Source of the DNA: Amycolatopsis sp. CA-128772 | GTDB lineage: Bacteria > Actinomycetota > Actinomycetes > Mycobacteriales > Pseudonocardiaceae | Length of the DNA: 51,172 bases | Direction of reading: 5' to 3' | Assembly: GCF_002904295.1 (NCBI RefSeq) | Contig: NZ_PPHG01000056.1 | Span: 2,501-53,672 of the forward strand | In this document: positions 35,826-43,355 of the stretch, piece by piece | Numbering within the stretch: position 1 is the stretch's first letter | Layout: each line of letters starts with the position of its first letter | Notes under the pieces: model-generated | The model's database searches: none | What the model saw: only the letters and a program-made list of their open reading frames with translations | What the model was told of the DNA's origin: nothing | Translations under genes and position numbers: made by a program

Positions 35826-35878
35826 TTCTTGACTATCTAGTCCAGAACGTACGCCGTTCTGGACTAGATAGTCAAGAA
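35826..35878. promoter_or_regulatory. 53-bp perfect palindrome, double TetR operator
   Basis: Arms of 24 bp (35826-35849 and 35855-35878) are exact reverse complements around a TACGC centre. Each arm contains its own GACTA-TC/GA-TAGTC palindrome, so the block is two TetR-type sites facing each other. On the minus strand TTGACT (35870-35875) and TACGTT (35846-35851), 18 bp apart, form an SDR promoter inside it; on the plus strand TAGCCT (35883-35888) is 6 nt from the TetR ATG. A repressor here would block both genes. Confidence 0.8.
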
Positions 35879-35894
35879 TGGGTAGCCTGGAGCC

Positions 35895-36494
35895 ATGGCG
35901 AGACCCCGGAGCTTCGACGAGGCAGCGGTCCTGCGCGCGGCCAGGGACCAGTTCTGGGAACACGGTTACGCCGGCACGAAGGTCGACGACCTCGCCGCCG
36001 CGACCGGCCTCGGCAAGGGCAGCCTGTATGGCGCCTTCGGCGACAAGCACGCGCTCTACCTGCGCGTCTACGACTACTACTGCACCGAATCGACCGACGG
36101 CGTGCGGCACCAGCTCGAAGGTCCCGACGACACGGCCCACGCGCGGCTGCGTGATCACGTGCGGGCGATCGCCGAGTCGGTCGTCGCCGACCGGGAGCGC
36201 CGCGGCTGCCTGATGGCGAAGGGCGCTGCCGAATGTGCGGAGCACGACGAGGTCGTCGCCACGCGGACCGCGCGGGTGTTCCGCGACCTGCACGGCTATC
36301 TGACGGCGTGCATCGCGGGCGCGCAACGCGCGGGCGACATCGACCCCGGCCCGGATCCGGCCCACCTCGGCGGGCTCGTGCTGGCCGTGCTGCGGGGCCT
36401 CGAAGCACTGGGCAAGGGCGGCGTCGAGCCGGAGGAGATCCGGACGATCGCCGAGACCGCGCTCGCCGTGCTGCCCCGGCCGGTCAAGTCCTGA
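35895..36494 (+). CDS. TetR family transcriptional regulator
   Basis: 199 residues. The N-terminal HTH reads ARDQFWEHGYAGTKVDDLAA, then TGLGKGSLYGAFGDKHALYL, classical for the AcrR/TetR group with a C-terminal domain like TetR_C_16/YcdC-type (ERRGCLMAKGAAECAEHD). A cysteine-containing segment RRGCLM is shared with many relatives. ATG at 35895 with a -10 box 6 nt upstream suggests a leaderless or very short leader mRNA. It should bind the 53-bp palindrome and repress itself and the SDR gene. Inducer unknown. Confidence 0.92.
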   Translation: MARPRSFDEAAVLRAARDQFWEHGYAGTKVDDLAAATGLGKGSLYGAFGDKHALYLRVYDYYCTESTDGVRHQLEGPDDTAHARLRDHVRAIAESVVADRERRGCLMAKGAAECAEHDEVVATRTARVFRDLHGYLTACIAGAQRAGDIDPGPDPAHLGGLVLAVLRGLEALGKGGVEPEEIRTIAETALAVLPRPVKS

Positions 36495-36603
36495 CCCATT
36501 GGGCCAACCGGTCTCAAGTTCTTGACGGACCGCCGGGTTTGTGACGAAGATCTCGGGCACCCGCCGAAAGGCCGTTTTCGCATCGTGGAAACGGAGGTCG
36601 CCC

Positions 36604-38214
36604 GTGTTCACGCAGGATCTGACTCCCCTCGGCTCGCTGGGCCTGTCCGCGCTCGTCGCCGTGCTGCCGCTCGCCACCGTCCTCGTCCTGCTCGGCGCCG
36701 TCCGGATGCGGGCGCACCACGCCGCGCTCATCGGGCTGCTCGTCGCCCTCGTCGTCGGGATCGCCGCCTACGGGATGCCGGTCGTGCAGGCCGTCTCCGG
36801 GGCGCTGCAGGGCGCCGCGTTCGGGTTGTGGCCGATCATGTGGATCGTCGTCAACGCGCTGTGGATCTACCGGCTGACCGTGCGGACCGGGCACTTCGAC
36901 GTCCTGCGCCGCTCGTTCGGGCGAATCTCCGACGACCCGCGCATCCAGGCGCTGATCATCGCCTTCTGCTTCGGCGCGCTCATGGAGGCGCTCGCCGGGT
37001 TCGGGGCGCCGGTCGCGATCAGCGCCGTGATGCTGGTGGCCGTCGGGTTCCACCCGGTCAAGGCGGCCGTCGTCGCGCTGGTCGCCAACACCGCGCCGGT
37101 CGCGTTCGGCGCCATGGGCACCCCGGTCGTCACCCTCGCCCAGGTCACCGGCCTGCCGCTGCAGGAGGTGTCGTCGATCGTCGGGCGGCAGACGCCGCTG
37201 CTCGCGCTGGTCGTCCCGCTGCTGCTGGTGATCATCGTCGACGGCAAGCGCGGCCTGAAGGACACCTGGCTGCCCGCCCTCGTCTGCGGAGTGGCGTTCG
37301 GGGTCGTGCAGTTCCTCGCCTCGAACTACGTGTCGCCGCAGCTGGCCGACATCGGCGCGGCGCTCGCCGGCGCCGCCGCGCTGGTCGCCCTCCCCCAGAC
37401 CCGGCGCCCGGTGCCCGAGGCCGTCCGGATCGGCACCGGCGGGACGGCGACCGCCGAGACGCCGCCGGAGGACTCACGGGACGACGTCGTCAAGGCGTAT
37501 CTGCCGTACCTGCTGATCATCGTGATCTTCTCGATCGCCGTGCTGCCCCCGGTCAAGAAGCTGCTGGACAAGGCGACCTGGAAGTTCCACTGGCCCGGGC
37601 TGAACGTCGCCGGGCCGAACGGGAAACCGGTGTCCGGCAACACCTTTTCGCTGCCGCTGGTCAACACCGGCGGGACGCTGGTGCTGCTGGCGGGCGTGAT
37701 CACGGCGGTGCTGCTGGCCGTTTCGGCGGGGGACACCGCGCGGGAATGGCTGGCCACGGTCAAGGAACTGCGGTTCGCCATCCTCACCGTGACCGGCGTG
37801 CTCGCGCTGGCCTACGTGATGAACCTGTCCGGCCAGACCAGCACCATCGGCACGTTCATCGCCGCCGCGGGCGCGGGCCTGGCGTTCCTGTCGCCGGTGC
37901 TGGGCTGGTTCGGCGTCGCCGTGTCCGGGTCCGACACTTCGGCGAACGCGTTGTTCGGCGCGCTGCAGGTGACCGCGGCGCACCAGACGGGCCTGCCGGC
38001 CGACCTGCTGGCCGCGGCCAACAGCTCCGGCGGCGTCCTCGGCAAGATGGTGTCGCCGCAGAACCTCACCATCGCCTGCGTGGCGGCGAACCTGCCCGGC
38101 GAGGAAGGCAAACTGCTGCGGAAGGTGCTGCCGTGGAGCGTCGGGCTGCTGCTCGCGATGTGCCTGATCGTGTGGGGCCAGAGCACCGCGGCGCTCAGCT
38201 GGATGCTGCCGTGA
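36604..38214 (+). CDS. lctP: L-lactate permease
   Basis: 536-residue secondary transporter of the LctP family, taking up lactate (and glycolate) with protons; about 13-14 membrane helices. Recognised from LWPIMWIVVNALWIYRLTVR, AFCFGALMEALAGFGAPVAI, TAPVAFGAMGTPVVTLA and the C-terminal VSGSDTSANALFGALQ with NSSGGVLGKMVSPQN. GTG 36604 has GGAGG upstream; a longer frame from 36541 is not needed. Together with lldD it forms a lactate-use pair, although an SDR/TetR module lies between them. The last 20 bp overlap the convergent pnuC-like gene. Confidence 0.93.
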   Translation: MFTQDLTPLGSLGLSALVAVLPLATVLVLLGAVRMRAHHAALIGLLVALVVGIAAYGMPVVQAVSGALQGAAFGLWPIMWIVVNALWIYRLTVRTGHFDVLRRSFGRISDDPRIQALIIAFCFGALMEALAGFGAPVAISAVMLVAVGFHPVKAAVVALVANTAPVAFGAMGTPVVTLAQVTGLPLQEVSSIVGRQTPLLALVVPLLLVIIVDGKRGLKDTWLPALVCGVAFGVVQFLASNYVSPQLADIGAALAGAAALVALPQTRRPVPEAVRIGTGGTATAETPPEDSRDDVVKAYLPYLLIIVIFSIAVLPPVKKLLDKATWKFHWPGLNVAGPNGKPVSGNTFSLPLVNTGGTLVLLAGVITAVLLAVSAGDTAREWLATVKELRFAILTVTGVLALAYVMNLSGQTSTIGTFIAAAGAGLAFLSPVLGWFGVAVSGSDTSANALFGALQVTAAHQTGLPADLLAAANSSGGVLGKMVSPQNLTIACVAANLPGEEGKLLRKVLPWSVGLLLAMCLIVWGQSTAALSWMLP

Positions 38215-38833
38215 CCCCCGGGCGGGCGGCGACGCGCTGGGCGGAGCGGTTCCAGCTCCACCAGCCGTGCACGACGAGCCCGGCGAAGACGATGTAGATA
38301 GCGGCGGAGAAGTACAGCCCGGACGAGATCTGCAGCGGCACGCCGATCGCGTCGACGGCCAGCCAGACCAGCCAGAACTCGACCAGCCCCAGGCCCTGCG
38401 CCCCGAAGGCGACCAGGGTGCCGACGAAGATGGCGGCGTCCGGCCAGGGCGCCCAGGACGCGTGAAGGGCGTCGAGGACCAGCGCCATCACCGTGGTGCC
38501 GATGACGAAGGCGCCGAGCATGGCCAGCCGTTCGGCGACCCGGCCCTTGCGCACGACGACGCCGAACACCGGGTCCTGGCGGCGCGTCCAGGCCCACCAG
38601 CCGTAGACGGAGATGGCGAGGATGGCGACCTGCCGCGCGGCGAGCCCGCCGAGGTGCGCGGAGACGTAGACGGCGAACAGCAGCACGGTGGCCCCGACCT
38701 GCACGGGCCACGTCCACAGGGTGCGACGCTGGGCGAGGAACACGACCGCCAGCGCGAACACCTGCCCGGCGAGCTCCGCGATCGAGATCCACTGGCCGAG
38801 CACGGTGATCCCGTGGTGCAGCAGGAAGTCCAC
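38195..38833 (-). CDS. PnuC-type nicotinamide riboside (or related vitamin) transporter
   Basis: 212 residues, seven predicted membrane helices, the PnuC size. Family marks: repeated Trp-rich helices such as SVYGWWAWTRR, and the ligand-site motif FWLVWLAVDAIGVPLQ with SGLYFSAAIYIVFA and WWSWNR near the end. PnuC proteins are facilitators whose substrate is trapped by phosphorylation; nicotinamide riboside, thiamine or riboflavin are possible. No NAD or vitamin gene lies nearby and no riboswitch was seen. GTG 38833 has GAAAGGGG upstream. It may follow the MOSC gene in one transcript (54 nt gap). Confidence 0.85.
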   Translation of the reverse strand: MDFLLHHGITVLGQWISIAELAGQVFALAVVFLAQRRTLWTWPVQVGATVLLFAVYVSAHLGGLAARQVAILAISVYGWWAWTRRQDPVFGVVVRKGRVAERLAMLGAFVIGTTVMALVLDALHASWAPWPDAAIFVGTLVAFGAQGLGLVEFWLVWLAVDAIGVPLQISSGLYFSAAIYIVFAGLVVHGWWSWNRSAQRVAARPGVTAASS

Positions 38834-38887
38834 GTCACGCCCCTTTCGTCGTACCGCTCCCAACATGCTCCGGACGAGGGGAATTCC

Positions 38888-39607
38888 CTAGGGACTGTGA
38901 GGGGCGGAACATCCCACGGACTGGACGTCGCCCAGGTGCAGCGTGCCCCCGCGGACGACCCGGGCCTGCACCCCGAAGGTCATGCCGGCGGTGTCGCCGA
39001 TCGTCTTCAGCAGCCCGGGCGCGGCCGGGAGCTCCTCGCACGGCAGGCCGACCATCACGCACCGGAAGGCCTTGCGCAGGACCTCCAGCTCGACGTCACC
39101 GACCCGGACGCGCTCCCCGACCCACGCCTCTTCGGCGAGCTCGGGCGCGGGACCGGTGTCGAGCAGGACGTTGGCCCGGAACCGCCGTTCGTCGAGCGCG
39201 ACACCGGGAGCGCGCTCGGCCAGCCAGGCCAGCGACGACGTCGTGACCAGGTGGACGGGCGCTTCGTCGTGGTGCGGGAGTTCGCCTTCCTTGGCCAGCT
39301 CGACGCCGGGGAAGGCCAGCGCGGCGGCGAGTTCGGCGTGCACCTGGGGGTCGTCGCCGCGGATGACGCTCCCGTCCGGGAAGGTGACCACCGGGACGTC
39401 GCGGTCGTACCGGGCGGCGAAGGTGTGCAGGCCGGGCATCAGGCGGAACCGGTCGGAGTTCTTGCCGCTGCCGAACCGGCCGTCGGAGTCCCGGACGGCG
39501 TAGAGGCGATCGCCGTCGAGGCCGCGCTCGCCGAGCACCGCCTCGGCCAGCCGTTCGCCCGCCATCGACTTCACGGGATAGCGCCACAGCGCCGCCACGA
39601 CCCCCAT
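38888..39607 (-). CDS. MOSC domain-containing protein
   Basis: 239 residues. The N-terminal MOSC_N barrel starts VVAALWRYPVKSMAGERL, and the C-terminal MOSC domain carries the cysteine motif KAFRCVMVGLPCEELP. MOSC proteins bind molybdenum cofactor or transfer sulfur; relatives include mARC/YcbX, which reduce N-hydroxylated compounds. The length (short, without a ferredoxin domain) fits the stand-alone form. The ATG at 39607 was chosen over a frame that runs another 153 codons through the 78-bp repeats, which lacks any family character. Confidence 0.85.
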   Translation of the reverse strand: MGVVAALWRYPVKSMAGERLAEAVLGERGLDGDRLYAVRDSDGRFGSGKNSDRFRLMPGLHTFAARYDRDVPVVTFPDGSVIRGDDPQVHAELAAALAFPGVELAKEGELPHHDEAPVHLVTTSSLAWLAERAPGVALDERRFRANVLLDTGPAPELAEEAWVGERVRVGDVELEVLRKAFRCVMVGLPCEELPAAPGLLKTIGDTAGMTFGVQARVVRGGTLHLGDVQSVGCSAPHSP

Positions 39608-39707
39608 CGGCTCAGGGTAGTGCGCGGGGCAGGCTCGGTGGCCCGCTGATCGGCGGCAGGTGGTGCTGCGGAAGAGCCGACCCGCCTGGTGGCCGCGGCG
39701 CTCCAGG

Positions 39708-40000
39708 AGCCGCCGAGGCGCCCGCGCGGTCCGAGGCCGGCCGCGATCACCCGCGGACCTCGAGCCGCGCCGCCCTCGCGCCGCCGAGGCTGCGGCTCCC
39801 GCCGCGGTCCAAGGCCGGCCGCGATCACCCGCAGACCTCGAGCCGCGCCGCCCTCGCGCCGCCGAGGCTGCGGCTCCCGCCGCGACCCGAGGCCAGCCGC
39901 GATCTCCCGCAGACCTCGAGCCCCACCGCCCTCGCACCGCCAAGGCTGCGGCTCCCGCCGCGGCCCAAGGCCGGCCGCGATCACCCGCGGACCTCGACCC
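39708..40000. repeat. 78-bp tandem repeat array (about 3.7 copies)
   Basis: A 78-bp unit repeats between the MOSC gene and the channel-like gene: the word GATCAC/GATCTC recurs at 39745, 39823, 39901 and 39979, exactly 78 bp apart. Units differ by a few substitutions and all stay in register. Because 78 is a multiple of three, both strands carry long open frames of no evident meaning. No gene is supported in 39608-40075; the rest of that gap is the terminator at 40024-40064. Confidence 0.85.
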
Positions 40001-40023
40001 GCCGACCCCTGCCGCACCGGAGC

Positions 40024-40064
40024 GGCGCGGGCCCGGCGGCTTCCCCGACCGCCGGGCCCGCGCC
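40024..40064 (-). terminator. Terminator of the channel-like gene
   Basis: Perfect stem with 16-bp arms (40024-40039 and 40049-40064) and a 9-nt loop, 11 bp after the stop of the minus-strand channel-like gene. Confidence 0.8.
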
Positions 40065-40075
40065 ACTCCCTCCGC

Positions 40076-40849
40076 TCAGACCTGCGGGCGCGGGGTGCCG
40101 GCCGGCGGGGTCGGGGTGTTGTCCGCCCCCACCGTCGTGCGCGGGCGGGCCGCCGTGGGCATTTCGCCCGTGCGCTGGGCCGGGGTCTCCAGCTGCTGCT
40201 CCATGTTCGCCATCCAGCCGCGCCAGCGGTCCTGGGCCGGCTTGATCAGGCCGCCGCCGAAGCCGACCACGATCACGCCGCCGATCGTGGCCAGGACCGC
40301 GATCAGGATCGGGCCGGTGATCGCCGTTGCGATGTTCACCTGGCCGAGGGCCGCGATGATGCCGAACGCCATGATCAGCCAGTAGGCGCCCAGCGACAGC
40401 GGGCGCGCCGCCCCGCGGCCGGACAGCGCCGACGCGACCACGTCACGCACCACCTTCGCGATGGCCGCGGCCACCACCACGAGCACCAGCGCCACCACGA
40501 TCCGCGGCAGGAACGCGATGATGTCGTTGAGCAGCTGGCTCACCGGGTTGGTCGGCCCGAACACGCCGAACGCCAGCTGCAGCGCGATCAGCAGAATGAA
40601 GTAGTAGACCAATTTGACGAGGATCCCGGTCGCGTCGATCTTCTGCTGGCCGATCTTTCCGCTCAGCCCGGTGCGCTCGACCAGTTTCCCGAATCCGGCT
40701 TTCCCGAGCACGAGAGCCAGCCCTTTCGAGACGGCTTTCGCGATCAACCAGCCGATCAGCAGGATGATCAGGAATCCCACGAGTTTCGGGACGAACGTGG
40801 CCACCATCGCCCACGCCTGCCCGAGCCCGTCCTTCAGTTGCTCGCCCAT
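40076..40849 (-). CDS. Membrane protein of the conserved TM-helix (CmpX / MscS-like) family
   Basis: 257 residues with about five membrane helices: VPKLVGFLIILLIGWLIAKA, LVYYFILLIALQLAF, RIVVALVLVVVAAAIAKVV, LIMAFGIIAALGQ and ILIAVLATIGGVIVV. The helix plus glycine-rich pattern IGWLIAKAV...KLVERTG matches PF05552 conserved TM-helix repeats of small mechanosensitive-channel-like proteins (CmpX). The C-terminus is a short Pro/Thr-rich cytoplasmic tail. ATG 40849 has GGAGGGAG upstream; a longer frame is not supported. Role in osmotic or envelope stress is likely but inferred. Confidence 0.8.
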   Translation of the reverse strand: MGEQLKDGLGQAWAMVATFVPKLVGFLIILLIGWLIAKAVSKGLALVLGKAGFGKLVERTGLSGKIGQQKIDATGILVKLVYYFILLIALQLAFGVFGPTNPVSQLLNDIIAFLPRIVVALVLVVVAAAIAKVVRDVVASALSGRGAARPLSLGAYWLIMAFGIIAALGQVNIATAITGPILIAVLATIGGVIVVGFGGGLIKPAQDRWRGWMANMEQQLETPAQRTGEMPTAARPRTTVGADNTPTPPAGTPRPQV

Positions 40850-41062
40850 ACCGACTCCCTCCACGTCATTTGCACCGGATCGTCGATCAAGTACCCATGG
40901 GCGGCAACTCGTGCGCCCCACGATCGAGTGAGACGACTGGCGCGCGAAGATCACTCGTGGCCATACTGGTTCTACCGGTGGGGACCGGGGAGACGAGGCC
41001 GTCCGGCGCAGCGTAAACCGCAAGCGCCGGGCGGCCTCGAGCATTACCGGGGCCGCAACGTT

Positions 41063-41096
41063 CCGGCCCCCGGACACCGAAGCGTCCGAGGGCCGG
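41063..41096 (-). terminator. Terminator of the ABC exporter operon
   Basis: Arms 41063-41075 and 41084-41096 pair with one internal mismatch, 17 bp after the stop of the ABC permease gene on the minus strand. Confidence 0.7.
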
Positions 41097-41113
41097 TGAA
41101 CAGCGGAAGAACG

Positions 41114-42334
41114 TCAGGCGGCGCGCAGGGCGTCGCGGAGTTTCACTTTCGCCCCGGTGCGCATGACCGCATTCCGGTAGATCCGCGCGGCCAGCCAGAT
41201 CAACGCCGGAATCAGCAGCACCACCAGTCCCACCGACACCACCGCTTCCCAAACGGGCACTCCGCCCATCGCCAGCCGCATCGGCATCAACGTCGGCGAG
41301 AACACCGGAATCACCGAAAGCACTTCGACGAACGTGTTGCCCGGATCCGACGGCAGCACCGAAATACCGATCACGTACCCGGCGATCACGAACATCAGGG
41401 CCGGCATCGTCGCGCCGCCGACGTCCTCCTGGCGCGAAACCAGCGCCCCGAGCGCGGCGAACACGATCGAGTACATGAAGAACCCGAGCAGGTACCACAC
41501 GATGAGCCAGACGACCGTGCCCACGGCCGCCGAAACGGAAATGGTGAGCACGTTCGTGGCCAGCCCGGCGACCACCCCGCCGATCCCGATGACGAGCATC
41601 TGGATCAGCCCGACCACGCCGATGCCGAGCACCTTCCCGGCCATCAGCTGCCACGGCTTGATCGTCGACAGCAGCAGCTCCACCACCCGCGACGTCTTCT
41701 CCTCGACGACGCCCTGCGCGACGGTCTGGCCGTTGATCATCAGCGACAGGTAGATCAGGATGCCGGCGACGATGCCCAGCACGAGCTGCTGGCCGTTGTA
41801 GTCGTACGGCTCCTCCAGCGGCGGGTCCTCGACGAACTTGGCGGACGCGATCGCGGCCTGGAACTGCGCCGGGTTCCCGCCCAGCGCGGTGACCTGCTGG
41901 TTGATCGCCACCTGCTGGGACAGCAGCTGCAGGACGTTCGCCAGCTTGCCGTCGAGGTCCTTCTTCACCTGGACGTGCACGCTCTTGCCGTCGCCGGTGA
42001 GCAGCGCGTCGAGGGAGCCGTCGGCCAGCTGGGCGCGCCCGGCGGCCTCGTCGGCGACCTGCGTGGCCTCGATGTTCTGGTCGACCGCCTGCCCGGCGGC
42101 CTTCAACGGCGCGGAGAAGGCGGCGGTCGCCGCGGTGAAACCGACCTTGGCGTCGGGTCCGCCGCCGCCGGCGATCAGCTTGATCAGCACGATGCCGACC
42201 ACGATCAGCAGCAGCATGATCACCGTGCTGACGCGGAACGCCTTCGACTTGACCCGCGTGCCGATCTCGCGGGAGGCGACCAGGCCCACCGCCGCCGTCG
42301 GGCTCATCCGGACGTCCGGGACCGGCGTGCTCAT
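41114..42334 (-). CDS. ABC-2 type exporter permease (NatB-like)
   Basis: 406 residues. One N-terminal helix (VSTVIMLLLIVVGIVLIKLI), a large extracytoplasmic domain of about 150 residues, then five or six C-terminal helices (ILIYLSLMINGQTVAQGVVEEKTSR and later ones), the ABC2_membrane_3 layout of sodium or drug exporters. The motif GVVEEKTSRVVELLLSTIKP is the coupling helix typical of NatB/YhaP. The ATG overlaps the stop of the ATPase gene by 4 nt, forming a two-gene operon. Substrate unknown. Confidence 0.92.
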   Translation of the reverse strand: MSTPVPDVRMSPTAAVGLVASREIGTRVKSKAFRVSTVIMLLLIVVGIVLIKLIAGGGGPDAKVGFTAATAAFSAPLKAAGQAVDQNIEATQVADEAAGRAQLADGSLDALLTGDGKSVHVQVKKDLDGKLANVLQLLSQQVAINQQVTALGGNPAQFQAAIASAKFVEDPPLEEPYDYNGQQLVLGIVAGILIYLSLMINGQTVAQGVVEEKTSRVVELLLSTIKPWQLMAGKVLGIGVVGLIQMLVIGIGGVVAGLATNVLTISVSAAVGTVVWLIVWYLLGFFMYSIVFAALGALVSRQEDVGGATMPALMFVIAGYVIGISVLPSDPGNTFVEVLSVIPVFSPTLMPMRLAMGGVPVWEAVVSVGLVVLLIPALIWLAARIYRNAVMRTGAKVKLRDALRAA

Positions 42335-43239
42335 GCGGGGACCTCCTCGGTGGTGACGACGGACCGGAACAGTTCGGTCAGCGACGGCTGTTCGCGGGCG
42401 AACTCGCGGACCGGCCCGGTGGCCAGCGCCGCCTTGAGCACGGCCTGGTCGTCGGCGTCCTCGCCCAGCTCGAGCTCGGTCACCGACCCCGTGCGGCCGA
42501 GCACCTTCACCCCGGGCAGGCCGCCGGCCCACCCTTCGGCGGCCTCGGGGACGTCGACCCGCAGCCGCACCGCGCCGCCGGCGCGCAGCTCGTCCACCGT
42601 GCCGACGGCGACCATCTGTCCATTCCGGACGATTCCGACGCGGTCGCACAGCCGTTCCACCAGATCGAGCTGGTGGCTGGAGAACACGACCGGCACCCCC
42701 TCCGCCGCCTTCTCCTTCAGCACCTGGCTCATCACGTCGACCGCGACCGGGTCGAGGCCGGAGAACGGCTCGTCGAGCACCAGGATCCGCGGCTCGTGCA
42801 CCAGCGCGGCGGCCAGCTGGACGCGCTGCTGGTTGCCCAGCGAAAGCTTCTGCACCTCGTCGTCGCGGCGGCCGGCGACGCCGAGCCGTTCGGTCCACTT
42901 CTCCGCCGACGCGCGCGCGTCGGCCGCGGGCATGCCGTGCAGCCGCGCGAGGTAGGTGAGCTGCTCGGCCACCTTCATCTTCGGGTAGAGCCCGCGTTCT
43001 TCGGGCATGTAGCCGATGTGCCGGCGCGTCTCGTGCGTCACCGGCACGCCGTCGTAGCGGACTTCGCCGGCGTCGGCGGAGAGCACGCCGAGCGCGATCC
43101 GCATGGTCGTGGTCTTGCCGGCGCCGTTGCTGCCGACGAAGCCGAACAGCTCGCCCGGCCGGACGTCGAACGTCATTTCCCGCAGGGCGACGACGTCGCC
43201 GTAACGTTTGGACACCCCGTCGATTTCCAAACCGGTCAT
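42331..43239 (-). CDS. ABC transporter ATP-binding protein (NatA-like)
   Basis: 302 residues. Walker A GSNGAGKTTTM, Q-loop YMPEERGLYPKM, ABC signature LSLGNQQRVQLAAAL (a variant LSLGN instead of LSGGQ, common in NatA relatives), Walker B ILVLDEPFSGLDP and switch His SSHQ. A C-terminal DUF4162-like extension follows (RLRVDVPEAAEGW). ATG 43239 has GGGGGAACCGGA upstream. Drives the permease encoded next. Confidence 0.94.
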   Translation of the reverse strand: MTGLEIDGVSKRYGDVVALREMTFDVRPGELFGFVGSNGAGKTTTMRIALGVLSADAGEVRYDGVPVTHETRRHIGYMPEERGLYPKMKVAEQLTYLARLHGMPAADARASAEKWTERLGVAGRRDDEVQKLSLGNQQRVQLAAALVHEPRILVLDEPFSGLDPVAVDVMSQVLKEKAAEGVPVVFSSHQLDLVERLCDRVGIVRNGQMVAVGTVDELRAGGAVRLRVDVPEAAEGWAGGLPGVKVLGRTGSVTELELGEDADDQAVLKAALATGPVREFAREQPSLTELFRSVVTTEEVPA

Positions 43240-43355
43240 TCCGGTTCCCCCGTTCTGTGTGGCCCCGATCCTAGGCAGTGCGTACACGCGCCGCCTACCC
43301 TCGCGCGTTGCCGCCGGGGGCTACGAAAGTTGCGGGCACGTAGGATCGCGTCGCC
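43240..43355. promoter_or_regulatory. Divergent promoter region of the ABC exporter and fasR
   Basis: Two TAGGAT hexamers serve as likely -10 boxes, at 43341-43346 on the plus strand (9 nt before the fasR ATG) and at 43268-43273 on the minus strand (28 nt before the ATPase start). No extended palindrome was seen. Confidence 0.5.

Noticed and set aside
36495..36603. Riboswitch or T-box in the lctP leader
   Set aside because: Only a short CCGTTT/AAACGG stem is present; no conserved riboswitch core was recognised.
39708..40000. CRISPR array
   Set aside because: Repeats are contiguous 78-bp units without unique spacers, and no cas gene is near.
39608..40066. N-terminal extension of the MOSC protein through the 78-bp repeats
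   Set aside because: The MOSC_N domain starts at the ATG at 39607; the extension is low-complexity repeat translation.
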